Assembly (NCBI GenBank): GCA_030693705.1 | Contig: JAUYAB010000063.1 | Coordinates: 62,001-126,000 of the forward strand | Length of the DNA stretch: 64,000 bases | Direction: 5' to 3' | DNA from: Ignavibacteria bacterium | Lineage (GTDB): Bacteria > Bacteroidota > Ignavibacteria > Ignavibacteriales > Ignavibacteriaceae | In this document: piece by piece, positions 18,161 through 27,710 of the stretch | How positions within the stretch are numbered: position 1 is the first letter of the stretch | Layout: the number at the start of each line of letters is the position of its first letter | Made by a program: the position numbers and the translations under genes | Notes under the pieces: model-generated | What the model saw: only the letters and a program-made list of their open reading frames with translations | Told to the model about the DNA's origin: nothing | Database searches by the model: none

Positions 18161-19525
18161 TCAATTAGTTAGTATCCTTCGTTGCCAACTATCATCTCTT
18201 AATTCACCACGCATAGTGGAGTTTATCAACTGATAATCTGAAAAACCTGTGAGGTCTGCAAAAACAAAAATAACGCCGCCTTCAAGGTTATGGTATTGCC
18301 AAATTTCATAAGGCTTGGAGTCAAGTTGATTTGGATATCTTTCAACTTCACTTGGTTCACCGTACAAAAGAAAAACTCTTCCACGATCTGTTTTCCAACC
18401 CTCTTTTTTCATAGCCGAATATTTTTGATTAGCTTGTTCAACTCTTGCAAAATATTTCATAAAAGTTTCATTTTCAGGAGTTTCGGTTACTTCGTCCCTT
18501 CCTTTCCAAAATTTATAAAGAAATTCTCTTTTCCCTTCCACAGATGTGATTTTAGCAAACTGATCAACTTCATTTCTGTTAGCAAGATATTTTGATTTTG
18601 CAAAAAGATGGTTGCATTCTTCAATAGAAAAAATTGCAAATTGACTTGCCATAAAATCCGAATTGCCCATCGGTTTGAATGAAGTATCCGCAATTGCCGG
18701 ATTGTAAATAAAAAATTTCTTTGAAGAAAAAGCTTTGTTACTTGCAGTTGAATCAACCGCGACCAACACAAGCGTATAGGCTCCTGTCGGCATTTTCGAA
18801 ATGTTCACCGTATTTACTTCTACTCTTGATTCCGTCTTATTAGAAAATGTTCTCTTCTTAGTAAAAACTACATTGCCACTCGCATTATAAACAAAAGCGT
18901 GAAGATCAACATTTCCAGCAGCAGATTTAAGATTGTAAAGTTCGCTATAGTAATAAACAACCGGTTGATTTTCACCAAACAGCAAATTAGGAACAGGGAT
19001 TACTTCTAAAGTATTCTTATAAAAAACCGATTCTTTGTTTTCACTATCTTGAATAATCCGTGAAGCAAGTTGAATATCACTTACAGAAAATGTTTTGTTG
19101 GAAAGAGGACGCAAATTCAGTTTTTCTTTTAAAGAAACTTTATTCTCCGGATTATGTATATCGGATGCAGAGATCGTGAGCATATAGGTGCCTGGTACGA
19201 AAGAAAATCCAACAACTCCGATTAGGTTAATGTTTTTAGTCAATTCGAGAGAATCCGGAACTACGTTTTTTACTCTCCAATCCTTCTGCTGAACTACCTT
19301 TCCTGATGCACTATCTACAAAGGCTATGCTCATCATTGATTCAACAACATATTGCGAGTCACTTTTTACTGCTGCTAAACTCGCTTGTTGGATAGAGTAA
19401 TACATTTCTAAATATTTTGTTGTTGAATCATACCGGAAGGCAGCATAGTCGAATTCAAGTGATATTTTTTTTTGAGAGAAGAGAGGGATTAAAAAAAGAA
19501 CGAGCAAAAGAGAAAGTTTCTTCAT
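18161..19525 (-). CDS. GWxTD-domain secreted/periplasmic protein
   Basis: The 454-residue protein has a signal peptide (about 1-17). Residues about 20-270 are beta-rich, resembling repeated Ig-like modules, and the C-terminal GWxTD domain includes FWKGRDEVTETPENETFMKY and the name-giving GWKTDRGRVFLLYGEPSEVE. GWxTD proteins are common in FCB-group and acidobacterial genomes; their function is unsettled. The gene follows the second PorV/PorQ gene across a strong terminator (19541-19569), so it may be read through at a low level or have its own promoter. No strong ribosome site is visible at this start. Confidence 0.85.
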   Translation of the reverse strand: MKKLSLLLVLFLIPLFSQKKISLEFDYAAFRYDSTTKYLEMYYSIQQASLAAVKSDSQYVVESMMSIAFVDSASGKVVQQKDWRVKNVVPDSLELTKNINLIGVVGFSFVPGTYMLTISASDIHNPENKVSLKEKLNLRPLSNKTFSVSDIQLASRIIQDSENKESVFYKNTLEVIPVPNLLFGENQPVVYYYSELYNLKSAAGNVDLHAFVYNASGNVVFTKKRTFSNKTESRVEVNTVNISKMPTGAYTLVLVAVDSTASNKAFSSKKFFIYNPAIADTSFKPMGNSDFMASQFAIFSIEECNHLFAKSKYLANRNEVDQFAKITSVEGKREFLYKFWKGRDEVTETPENETFMKYFARVEQANQKYSAMKKEGWKTDRGRVFLLYGEPSEVERYPNQLDSKPYEIWQYHNLEGGVIFVFADLTGFSDYQLINSTMRGELRDDSWQRRILTN

Positions 19526-19540
19526 GATAATTTGCCAGTA

Positions 19541-19569
19541 AAAAAGGCTGGTATTAGACCAGCCTTTTT
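19541..19569 (-). terminator. Terminator hairpin after the second PorV/PorQ gene
   Basis: A perfect 11-bp stem AAAAAGGCTGG/CCAGCCTTTTT with a 7-nt loop lies 11 bp past the stop at 19580 and ends in a T5 run on the minus strand. It shares its AAAGGCTGG stem with the hairpin at 9880-9912. Confidence 0.88.
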
Positions 19570-19579
19570 GATTAAATGA

Positions 19580-20617
19580 TTAAAAGTTAAATTTAACTCC
19601 GATTAGATGATTCGATTCTGAAAATTTAGCGGCTCGATAAGCATAATCAACAATCAATTCAAGACCAATATCTACTTTAACACCTAGTCCGGCGGTAACT
19701 CCAAAGAATTGTTGATATTCATTATCTTTAACTTCGCCCATATATGAATAACCACCACGAAGGAAAAGCATATCATCGTAAACAAATTCACCACCCAACT
19801 TATATTCATCGTTGGCAAAGTTGTTATTCTGGAAAGCTGAGGCAATTACCATTTTGTATTGCTCACTAATACTATACATATAAGACATACCGAGTTCTAA
19901 TTGAGATGGTAACTCAAAAGAGGCTGCATCCAGCATGTAATTATTATCACCTCTTTTAGCTTCGTTTTCAGAAGCGATTCGAATTAAATCCGGACCATCA
20001 AATTTCATCTGAGGTCCAAGATTCTTTAAAGTAATACCAAAACTAAGTCCATCTAAACCAGCTAAACCCTGGTATTGTATTCCGGCATCTAAAGCAAATC
20101 CCGTTGCACTCGTTCTTACTATTTTTTCAGATACTAATTTAAGGTTAACTCCAACACGAATTCGATCAGTAAGTGAATTTGAGTAAGTTAAGCCTAAAGT
20201 AACATACGAAGGTGAATATGTTGAGCCTGTTCCATATGGATTTTCGACAGTAGTTATGGGGATATCACCAAAGTTCAACGTCCTCAAACTAAAAGCAAGT
20301 GAACCAAGTTCAGAAAAACTCACACCAACCGCCGCGAAAGACAGAGAAATATCTGCGATGTAGTTTAGATGCGAGAACATAGCTTCGGTACTTGTTTTCG
20401 AGCCGCCAAAACCTGCAGGGTTGTAAAATACAGCATCCAGTCCGGTTATATTTGAAATATTTGCACCGTTTAATGCTAACCCGGAAGCGCTTGATGGTAT
20501 TAACAATTCCTGTGCACCAGCGGTACCATTCCTTTTACCACCGCCGGCGAAAACTTCCGAAATCAAAACTGTTCCTAAAAACAGGACTGCAAAAAAATAA
20601 GTGATATTTTTATTCAT
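19580..20617 (-). CDS. PorV/PorQ-family outer-membrane protein, copy 2
   Basis: A 345-residue paralogue of the protein at 9928-10956, with signal peptide (about 1-24, ending VFA), then GGGKRNGTAGAQELLIPSSA, GLDAVFYNPAGFGGS, and barrel strands ending in HLIGVKFNF with a terminal Phe. Matching motifs such as FSHLNYIADISL and DEYKLGGEF show the relationship. It ends the second TonB/secreted/PorV module. The start is set by AGGAG about 10 bp upstream of the ATG at 20617. A role as outer-membrane partner of the preceding secreted protein is inferred from the repeated gene order. Confidence 0.88.
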   Translation of the reverse strand: MNKNITYFFAVLFLGTVLISEVFAGGGKRNGTAGAQELLIPSSASGLALNGANISNITGLDAVFYNPAGFGGSKTSTEAMFSHLNYIADISLSFAAVGVSFSELGSLAFSLRTLNFGDIPITTVENPYGTGSTYSPSYVTLGLTYSNSLTDRIRVGVNLKLVSEKIVRTSATGFALDAGIQYQGLAGLDGLSFGITLKNLGPQMKFDGPDLIRIASENEAKRGDNNYMLDAASFELPSQLELGMSYMYSISEQYKMVIASAFQNNNFANDEYKLGGEFVYDDMLFLRGGYSYMGEVKDNEYQQFFGVTAGLGVKVDIGLELIVDYAYRAAKFSESNHLIGVKFNF

Positions 20618-20649
20618 TTTAATTTTTCTCCTATATAAAATTTAAGATG

Positions 20650-20676
20650 AAAGGGAACCTAAGAGGTTCCCCTTTT
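20650..20676 (-). terminator. Hairpin between secreted protein 2 and PorV copy 2
   Basis: GGGAACC (20653-20659) pairs with GGTTCCC (20665-20671) around a 5-nt loop, extended by flanking A/T pairs. On the minus strand it is followed by TTTCATCTT, a weak T tract. It lies just after the stop at 20680 and before the next gene, so it looks like a leaky terminator or stability hairpin that sets the ratio of the two products. Confidence 0.65.
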
Positions 20677-20679
20677 GCC

Positions 20680-23600
20680 TTAAATTCGATCCAAGTATTG
20701 TGTTTCTTGAATAATGGCAATTTTAAGCACTTTAGTACCGGCACCTGGAACTTCAATATAAGCAATGTACATTCCGCTTGCTACTGGTAAGAGATCTGTG
20801 TTTTTCAAATCCCAATCCAAATATTGAGAATCTCCCGATTTATCATATCGTTTGATCAAAACACCTGAAAGTGAAACAATTGTAATGGTAGCCTGTTTCG
20901 GTAAACCAATAAAGCGAACAAATCTATTGTATTTACTTTCCTCTAAAGCATGAGATCCAAAATACGGATTAGGAAAAACACTTATTTTTTCAATATTAGC
21001 TTTGGCACTCGCAAGATTATTAGTGTTTGCCGCTGGAGCTGTTACTGTAAATTCATCTCCAACAATAATAGGTTTATAACCGGTGATTTTAATAACGGTA
21101 CCTGCTTCAGGTAAATCGCCGCTAAATGAGATTCCACCAATTTTATGATCGAGAATTTTTGAAGCAACTGTTTCTTTAGCAGGAAGATTTGCATAATCAA
21201 GAGTAGCGGATTGGAAAGCAAAGACTTGCTCCCATTCTCCACTTGCTAACTGAGTCCATTTACGATCCGGAATTGCTTTAGTTGAATCTTGCAAACCTGC
21301 GTTTTTATCAATAACTTTTAGAAAAAGTCTTTTTGCATCTGCAGGATTATCATATCTGCCTAAAGACCAAACTTCGAAAGGCAATTTATTGGTTTGGCAA
21401 AGAGAATCTGTTTTAGTCATGAGACTCTTTTCGCTTAAACCACCAGTTAAACCGGCCAAAAAATATGCACTCGAATCAGTGAAACGTATCTCATAATTCT
21501 CATAGCCCATGCTTTCATCGCTTTGCAACGATTGCCAATTCAAACGGGCTAAGGAACTACGTGGATATATTGTCCACTTCTTAGTAGAGTTTAGTTTGCC
21601 ATTAAAAACATCTACCGGAGTTGCTAATACTTTTCCTCCCGGACCTTTAGTTTCGGTGACACTTTTTACTGTGTATTTCATACTCTTAGCGGCAATGATA
21701 CTCTCTAAACCAGTATTTCTTACGACAATAGCAAAACCTTCGGTCACTTGCTTGTTAGTAATACTGTCTTTTCCAAGTTCAGGGCTGTGTTTTAACAAAG
21801 TATCGACTGGAGTTTTTGAAGTATTTATTAAGTTATAAACAAGGGTCACTAAAGAATCTTTAGAGTTATCAAAATTTCTTATAACAACTGAATCAGAATC
21901 AAAAGTAACTTTATAAGAACTTCCATTCAATCCAAGAGGATTTACAACAAATAAATTAATATCTGCATCTGTAGAACCAACAGTTTGTTTGGCCTGAATG
22001 AAATCACCATTTGCATAATCGAAAGTTACATCGATAGGTTGAGCAGCCGGACGAACTTCAAATATTTGTGCAGGGTTTTCAAGATATTTTGGGTCACTTT
22101 CCGGGGAATACCCAAAAGCCGTAACAGCGAAATAATAAGGGCTTCCGTTAACTAGATTAATATTTTTAATTTTATCTATCCCGGTAGTGAAATACCTTTT
22201 GAGACCAGCGTCTGGTAAATCAAAAACTGTTTGTTCTACTTTTACACCATTGATTTCAGTTGACTGGGTTATTTTGGTAATACTATCTTTAATATCAACA
22301 ATATCCAATAAGGTCGGATTTGTCCCGGAAAGATCAGAAAATTGCCATATTCTATAGCCCTCAAAGTTATAGGTGGTATCCGTCTTATCTTTCCCAAGTA
22401 TCAAATTATCAATCTCATCATAACTTTCTGAATTGGGTTCCCAGAATAAAGTAATTTGTTTATCATCCGAAAATGATCTTACTTTCGGAGGATCAGGAGC
22501 AGGTGTCAAGTTAAAATCATTGTCATACGCAACTTGCGCAGTTTTTGTCTTTTTCTTTAACTCGGTGATACTGTTCAAGTTATTTGTCCCGCGAGCTATT
22601 ACAATCCCGACAACAACTTCTTGAGTATCTCCGGGAGCCATAGTAAACGGACCTGAGCTCATCAAATGACGCCGATCGCCGGCAGCAATACCTGCACCCC
22701 AACCAGCAGGTCCTTCATACCAACCAGTGCCAGCTACGGGGTCTCCTGATAAAATGATATTTGTTGGTTGGCTGGTCTTGGGATCAACAAATTGAACACC
22801 CGACCTACTTTTCCCTGTCATGTAATAGTAAAACTGAATTGAGCCGGCAGCTACACCCATGTCAGGATCAGTGTATAGCCCTGTCGGATCCGAATTAATA
22901 TAAAAAGTAAATGCAGTCATCGGAAGATTTTTATATCCGTGACGCCATTGCGTTAGAAATTTCGCACTGTCTGTAGCTTCACCTTCAACTATCGGTCCTT
23001 GAAAAAAGACATATCCAACTGCGGGCGGAGCTATGCCATAAAATTTTTCATCATTATTATCGGCATTATAGGTATAGCCTAACTTTAATAATGTATCACA
23101 ACCGGTATAATCATCAGCGGCATCACCCAAATCAGTATCCGACCAATAGGCTAAGATAACATCTCTTAAAGTCAAATTACCTTTATTGATAAGGGTATAC
23201 TTTTTAAATACCATGTCACCCAAATCACCCGTTCTGTTAAAACCAAAAACCGTCATTTGTTGTTCCAAACCCATCGGGGCTGTTCCATAAGTATATGTAG
23301 AGCGTGTGAGGTCTAAATCATTACTTACACACCAGAGGACTTCATCGCCAATAAATTTAGGAACTTTATTCCCGTCTTTGTCCAACATATAAGGAGCTCC
23401 GTCATCAAAAGGCCATTCTTTATAGTCTTTTTCGAAGGCATCGCGTATCGGTCCGGGAGGAAGACCTTCCCAACCTTTTCTGATTTTATAGACTCTATAC
23501 CTCCCGTCATTCGGGTTGGTCGCTTCACCGTTTGGTAAAATTTTACCGGCTTGAAGACCATGCCGATAAGTTGAACCATTTACACGGGTTTCCCTTCCAA

Positions 23601-23892
23601 CTTTAGCACCCCAAATTAAGCCATCTTCAAAGATAGCAGCAATTTTTGCGTTTTCACCGCCAGGCCAATAAAATCCCGAAGCATCAGTACGAGGATCATG
23701 TGAACCATCACCATTGTTGCTCACCCACATAAATATCTGGTTAATAGCAATATACTTATGGTCATCGTTCGTATTTGTTTTATTAAGTCGCTTTTTTTCG
23801 TCATTATTCTTTTCACCGGTAGTAAATCCAAACGAAATAAAACCACAGAAAATAATAAAAGTTAAAATGTGAACATATTTTTTATTAGTCAT
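20680..23892 (-). CDS. Very large secreted surface protein with variant C-terminal sorting domain, copy 2
   Basis: A 1070-residue homologue of the protein at 10989-14825. The ATG at 23892 (MTNKKYVHILTF) has an AAGGAG site 7 bp ahead and gives a proper signal peptide; a start 45 bp upstream would overlap the TonB gene. Shared segments are DGLIWGAKVG, YWSDTDLGDAADDYTG, APPAVGYVFFQGPI, SGPFTMAPGDTQEVVVGIV and a fibronectin-like YYFAVTAFGYSPES. The C-terminal ~90 residues run from FPNPYFGSHALEESKYNRFV to VLKIAIIQETQYLDRI. Role unknown; a cell-surface or exported partner of the TonB receptor is the inference. Confidence 0.85.
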   Translation of the reverse strand: MTNKKYVHILTFIIFCGFISFGFTTGEKNNDEKKRLNKTNTNDDHKYIAINQIFMWVSNNGDGSHDPRTDASGFYWPGGENAKIAAIFEDGLIWGAKVGRETRVNGSTYRHGLQAGKILPNGEATNPNDGRYRVYKIRKGWEGLPPGPIRDAFEKDYKEWPFDDGAPYMLDKDGNKVPKFIGDEVLWCVSNDLDLTRSTYTYGTAPMGLEQQMTVFGFNRTGDLGDMVFKKYTLINKGNLTLRDVILAYWSDTDLGDAADDYTGCDTLLKLGYTYNADNNDEKFYGIAPPAVGYVFFQGPIVEGEATDSAKFLTQWRHGYKNLPMTAFTFYINSDPTGLYTDPDMGVAAGSIQFYYYMTGKSRSGVQFVDPKTSQPTNIILSGDPVAGTGWYEGPAGWGAGIAAGDRRHLMSSGPFTMAPGDTQEVVVGIVIARGTNNLNSITELKKKTKTAQVAYDNDFNLTPAPDPPKVRSFSDDKQITLFWEPNSESYDEIDNLILGKDKTDTTYNFEGYRIWQFSDLSGTNPTLLDIVDIKDSITKITQSTEINGVKVEQTVFDLPDAGLKRYFTTGIDKIKNINLVNGSPYYFAVTAFGYSPESDPKYLENPAQIFEVRPAAQPIDVTFDYANGDFIQAKQTVGSTDADINLFVVNPLGLNGSSYKVTFDSDSVVIRNFDNSKDSLVTLVYNLINTSKTPVDTLLKHSPELGKDSITNKQVTEGFAIVVRNTGLESIIAAKSMKYTVKSVTETKGPGGKVLATPVDVFNGKLNSTKKWTIYPRSSLARLNWQSLQSDESMGYENYEIRFTDSSAYFLAGLTGGLSEKSLMTKTDSLCQTNKLPFEVWSLGRYDNPADAKRLFLKVIDKNAGLQDSTKAIPDRKWTQLASGEWEQVFAFQSATLDYANLPAKETVASKILDHKIGGISFSGDLPEAGTVIKITGYKPIIVGDEFTVTAPAANTNNLASAKANIEKISVFPNPYFGSHALEESKYNRFVRFIGLPKQATITIVSLSGVLIKRYDKSGDSQYLDWDLKNTDLLPVASGMYIAYIEVPGAGTKVLKIAIIQETQYLDRI

Positions 23893-23926
23893 AAATTTCT
23901 CCTTAATGTTTATCATTAAATTAGGT

Positions 23927-26785
23927 TTAGTAGTCAAGACGTATTCCTAATTTAATTTGTCTTGGAGTTCCAAAATTGCCTGAATTATAAATACTAGCTA
24001 AATACAGTTGTTTGTAGGTATCTGCAATTTTTTTACCATAAGTACTTTCTAAAGCTTTTACAGAACTACTTCCTTCTTCTGTAGCCAGATAACCATCATC
24101 GTATGCATCACCACTTTGTCCAAATACGCCGATTACATTCTTAGTATTTAGTAGGTTAACAACCCAAACATATACGTTCAAGTTCAAACCAGCAACCTCG
24201 AATGATTTATCAAATCTTGCATCCAATTGATATGTCCAGGGAGTAGTGGAAGTATTTAATGGTTCGTTGGGAACGGTAGTATTAACATAACCGGTATATT
24301 GTGTGTAATTGGAACCACTATTGAACGTGAAGAGTAAGTTCGCACCTGCTTGTTCTAAGAATTTTATGCCGAACAAATCCGGACCATCATTTTTTTCAAA
24401 ACGATAGTCTAAATTAAGAGAACCGCGATGAGCTTGATTGAAGGTTAATGGAGCAATTTGCATTGGCAAAAATGGTTCGGCGGTAGGAGACTGCCAAACG
24501 CCTCTACCTGCTTCAGTCGGAGTTGATCCCGTACCTTCAGCGTCTGAATAAGTATAGTCGATAGCGGCATATATTCTTTGGGTTCTTCTTAAATCCAATT
24601 TGAATTCGATTCCCTTAACAGTAGAGAAATCTCCATTTACTAAAGCATAATATTTAACATGCTGAGCGGTAGCCTCTGCGTTGATGGTTCTTAACTGAAC
24701 CTGATCTTTAATGTCTTTATAAAAACCGGTAATATCAAAAGCAAAGTTATCACCTAATTGCTGTTTAAAACCAATATCATATTGTGTTGTTCTTTCCGGC
24801 TTTATCCCATATCCAACAGGATTAAGTTCCGCATAACCACCTTTGATTATATCTGAACTTCTATTGAATCCTTGATAAACATTACTTAACTGGGATTGCT
24901 GAATAAACTTTCCATACTGGGCATGAAAAACTGTCTTGTCAGTTACCGGGAAAGAAAAACCTAAGCGGGGACTAAGTTGAGATGTTGGCTTAACATCCCT
25001 CATATAAGCCGGGTCTATAATTCCGGTTGCATCGAACTTAACATTTGCTGGATTAAGAAATTCACGTGAATCCGTATTAATGTAGTCGTAACGGAAACCT
25101 ATATTTAAGACTAAATCCGAGAATTCCATTTTGTCCTGGATATACGCAGAAGCAAAGAGAGGTTTTTTGGGACCTTCCGGGCCTGAATCTAAAGTATTAC
25201 CATAGACATCGTATCCATAATTATCTAAGCGGTTGTAGATCAACCTGATATCACCGTCGGCAACTGCTTTTTGATTCTGTGCGATTGGTCTGGCACCAAT
25301 TGAATAACGACGAATTGTGTAAGTGGTAATCTCACCTCCGGTTTTCAGTTCATGATGTTTCCCTAATTGATAAAGGAAATTTAATTTACCACCAAAAGAG
25401 GAAGTTTTTTGTTTACGATAAGTTGTATTTGGGACATCATATTTTGCCCATTCGAAACCGTAAGCTCTATTACCAGGTAACAATTGTCCATCTCCGAGCA
25501 TAGATCGACCATATTTAGCATTCTCAATAGAATCACCATACATTGTTATATTATGTTTGAAGATAGGATCCATTGTAACATAAAAATCACCAAAATAATT
25601 TACGATAACATCATAGAATGCGTTTGAACTTATGATATGAGTGAGTTTTACACTTGAGGAGATCGTTCTGTTTTCATTCAACGAGGCACTGTTCTGGGCT
25701 GCAATACCGGTCCAATCAACTCCGCCGCGGTTCGTGTTATAGGTGTAATTACCATTTAATCTAATGCTAAATGCACCTAAATCCCAGGTTAAATTTCCCT
25801 GACCTTGATAAGTATTAGAAGCTTGATTCAATCTCAATCCTTCAGGATATACAATATCAAAGGTATCTGTCGGTGAAGCAGGATTAAACAAACCCTTAAA
25901 GTCATAGCCCCTTTCAAATGAGGCTGGGGTTTTTGTAAAGACATTATTTCCTGCAAAGAAAAACTTTAAGTTCTTATATGAAGGAATAATAGGTCCGCCT
26001 GCAGTAATGACATATTCCGAATAACCATAACTAAAACCGCCAAGATATTTATTCCCAGGTTTAGCAAACGCGTCGGTAATAACTTCGGTCGTTATGCTAT
26101 ATTTTTCCGAACCAGATTTTGTTTGAGTGCTAACAATCCCGCCATTAGCTCCGCCAAACTCTGCGGAATATCCACCGGCTTGAACCTGTATTTCTTCAAT
26201 CGCATTCGTTATAGTGGATGCCCGTGAACCGCCGAATACCGGATTATTAACCAAAACACCGTCAATATAAAAAGCGACGGCATCGCTTCTACTTCCACGA
26301 ATATATAAGCTTCCGCCCTTTTCTACAACACCGGTTTGATTTGCCACAACAGCATTGACACCACGTATAGGGAGATTTTTAATATCTTCTGTCCGCATAA
26401 CGCTGGTTGCATTTGTGATATTCTTGTTAACTAAAGGTCTTTCAGCAACTACAACCACTTCGTCTTGCCTGAAGGCTTCAGATGGAAGTTTAAAATTTGC
26501 TTCGGTTGTAAGGTTTACGGAAACATTCAGGTTGGTAGTTTCTACCTGCCTGTAACCCACATATTTAGCAATTACTGAATACTTGCCGGGAGATACATTA
26601 AGAATAATGTATTCTCCATTTAGATTTGTAGCAGAGCCTAAGTTTGTTCCTTGGACCATAACGCTCGCACCAATCAAAGGTTCACCGGTTTCAAGATCAG
26701 TAACCTTCCCTGAAATCTTTCCGGATTGAGCATAAAGTCCTACGGAGAAGATCAAGCCTGCTATGATAAAAAATAATTTGCGCAT
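23927..26785 (-). CDS. TonB-dependent receptor with carboxypeptidase-like N-domain, copy 2
   Basis: The 952-residue receptor has a signal peptide (about 1-19, cut after LYA), a carboxypeptidase-like domain (GKVTDLETGEPLIGASVMVQ), a plug (LPIRGVNAVVANQTGVVE, GSLYIRGSRSDAVAFYIDG, EEIQVQAGGYSAEFGGANGG) and a barrel ending PRQIKLGIRLDY. Domain order and many motifs match the receptor at 14866-17895, so the two are paralogues. AGGAG precedes the ATG at 26785. It lies 16 bp after the DUF4397-like lipoprotein gene and 34 bp before the large secreted protein. Substrate unknown. Confidence 0.93.
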   Translation of the reverse strand: MRKLFFIIAGLIFSVGLYAQSGKISGKVTDLETGEPLIGASVMVQGTNLGSATNLNGEYIILNVSPGKYSVIAKYVGYRQVETTNLNVSVNLTTEANFKLPSEAFRQDEVVVVAERPLVNKNITNATSVMRTEDIKNLPIRGVNAVVANQTGVVEKGGSLYIRGSRSDAVAFYIDGVLVNNPVFGGSRASTITNAIEEIQVQAGGYSAEFGGANGGIVSTQTKSGSEKYSITTEVITDAFAKPGNKYLGGFSYGYSEYVITAGGPIIPSYKNLKFFFAGNNVFTKTPASFERGYDFKGLFNPASPTDTFDIVYPEGLRLNQASNTYQGQGNLTWDLGAFSIRLNGNYTYNTNRGGVDWTGIAAQNSASLNENRTISSSVKLTHIISSNAFYDVIVNYFGDFYVTMDPIFKHNITMYGDSIENAKYGRSMLGDGQLLPGNRAYGFEWAKYDVPNTTYRKQKTSSFGGKLNFLYQLGKHHELKTGGEITTYTIRRYSIGARPIAQNQKAVADGDIRLIYNRLDNYGYDVYGNTLDSGPEGPKKPLFASAYIQDKMEFSDLVLNIGFRYDYINTDSREFLNPANVKFDATGIIDPAYMRDVKPTSQLSPRLGFSFPVTDKTVFHAQYGKFIQQSQLSNVYQGFNRSSDIIKGGYAELNPVGYGIKPERTTQYDIGFKQQLGDNFAFDITGFYKDIKDQVQLRTINAEATAQHVKYYALVNGDFSTVKGIEFKLDLRRTQRIYAAIDYTYSDAEGTGSTPTEAGRGVWQSPTAEPFLPMQIAPLTFNQAHRGSLNLDYRFEKNDGPDLFGIKFLEQAGANLLFTFNSGSNYTQYTGYVNTTVPNEPLNTSTTPWTYQLDARFDKSFEVAGLNLNVYVWVVNLLNTKNVIGVFGQSGDAYDDGYLATEEGSSSVKALESTYGKKIADTYKQLYLASIYNSGNFGTPRQIKLGIRLDY

Positions 26786-26801
26786 CTTTTCATCTCCTTT
26801 A

Positions 26802-27569
26802 TTATTTAGGCCCTATGGGTAATGGGATATTTTTATCTATAATAAATTTTGGGGTTTTAGGATCACCTACCCCACAAACAGAATATTGAAAACCGGTATC
26901 AAATGTATACGTTGTATCGCCGTAAATGAAATAGCTATTGGTTACAGCATTTAACAGCTTGGCATAACTGATCTTATAAGTTTTACTACCATGCAGCGCG
27001 GCGCCGGTAAATGAATTGAAAGCTAATTCGGCAATCTCTTTTACGACTCTTTTTGTAGTGGTGTCTGTAATTAAAACACGGTATTTAATAGAGCTATCAG
27101 TCGGAGTATCCGAGGCAAAATTAGAACAGAGAACAGTAGTAGTAGTGTCGTTCAAGCCTTCATAAAGATAAACCATTCCATTTGAAGATTGTGCATAACC
27201 AAAAGTATTAAGGAAATCATCGTGCGGCTTTGAATAGCCTGTAAAGAACAATGAAAGTTCTTCATATGATCCAATCCATATATTATCATTATATAATGTA
27301 TCTCCGGCTGGATTTGTTACAAAAAAATGTCTTTTTCCTGACTTAATTTCGAAATATTGAGCAGAAATTTCGTTTTTATAAAGGTTTAATACTTTTGCAC
27401 CAGCATCAATGGATACGATTATTGTATCAACATTATATGAAAAATTAGCAACACGTAATACAGTGTAGGGCCTTTTTACAGGATCTATCGTAGGTTCTTC
27501 AACGCAACCGTAATAAACGATCGCTACGAAGAGAAGTAACACGGGAATCCTAAAAAATTTACTCCACAT
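26802..27569 (-). CDS. Putative lipoprotein, DUF4397-like
   Basis: Starting at the ATG at 27569 (GAGG six bases upstream) gives MWSKFFRIPVLLLFVAIVYYGCVEEPTI, a lipoprotein signal with the lipid-modified Cys in YYGC. The first domain (LRVANFSYNVDTIIVSIDAG, then SGKRHFFVTNPAGD) looks like a DUF4397 Ig-like surface domain; I am moderately sure. The remainder is beta-rich with no catalytic motif. It sits directly ahead of TonB receptor 2, where an outer-membrane lipoprotein could act as an accessory binding component. A TATAAT-like box near 27594-27599 may give it its own promoter behind the terminator at 27654-27689. Confidence 0.75.
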   Translation of the reverse strand: MWSKFFRIPVLLLFVAIVYYGCVEEPTIDPVKRPYTVLRVANFSYNVDTIIVSIDAGAKVLNLYKNEISAQYFEIKSGKRHFFVTNPAGDTLYNDNIWIGSYEELSLFFTGYSKPHDDFLNTFGYAQSSNGMVYLYEGLNDTTTTVLCSNFASDTPTDSSIKYRVLITDTTTKRVVKEIAELAFNSFTGAALHGSKTYKISYAKLLNAVTNSYFIYGDTTYTFDTGFQYSVCGVGDPKTPKFIIDKNIPLPIGPK

Positions 27570-27653
27570 TAGTGACCTCATAGTTTTAATTAAATTATAG
27601 GAGTTCCTCTTGTGAACATTATTTAGAGGAAGTAACGATTTCAATCATAAAAA

Positions 27654-27689
27654 AAAGAAGAGTTGCCCTTATTCAGGGCAACCTTCTTT
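27654..27689 (-). terminator. Terminator after the secreted T9SS protein gene
   Basis: GTTGCCCT/AGGGCAAC with loop TATTC, extended by A/T and GAAG/CTTC pairs with one bulged A, is followed on the minus strand by a run of T residues. It lies about 20 bp past the stop at 27711. Confidence 0.85.
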
Positions 27690-27710
27690 AGAAAGAACAG
27701 AGCGCGTGAA

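Noticed and set aside
14866-26785. Classical SusCD polysaccharide loci
   Set aside because: No SusD-like lipoprotein with helical TPR fold is present next to either receptor; the lipoprotein before receptor 2 is beta-rich.
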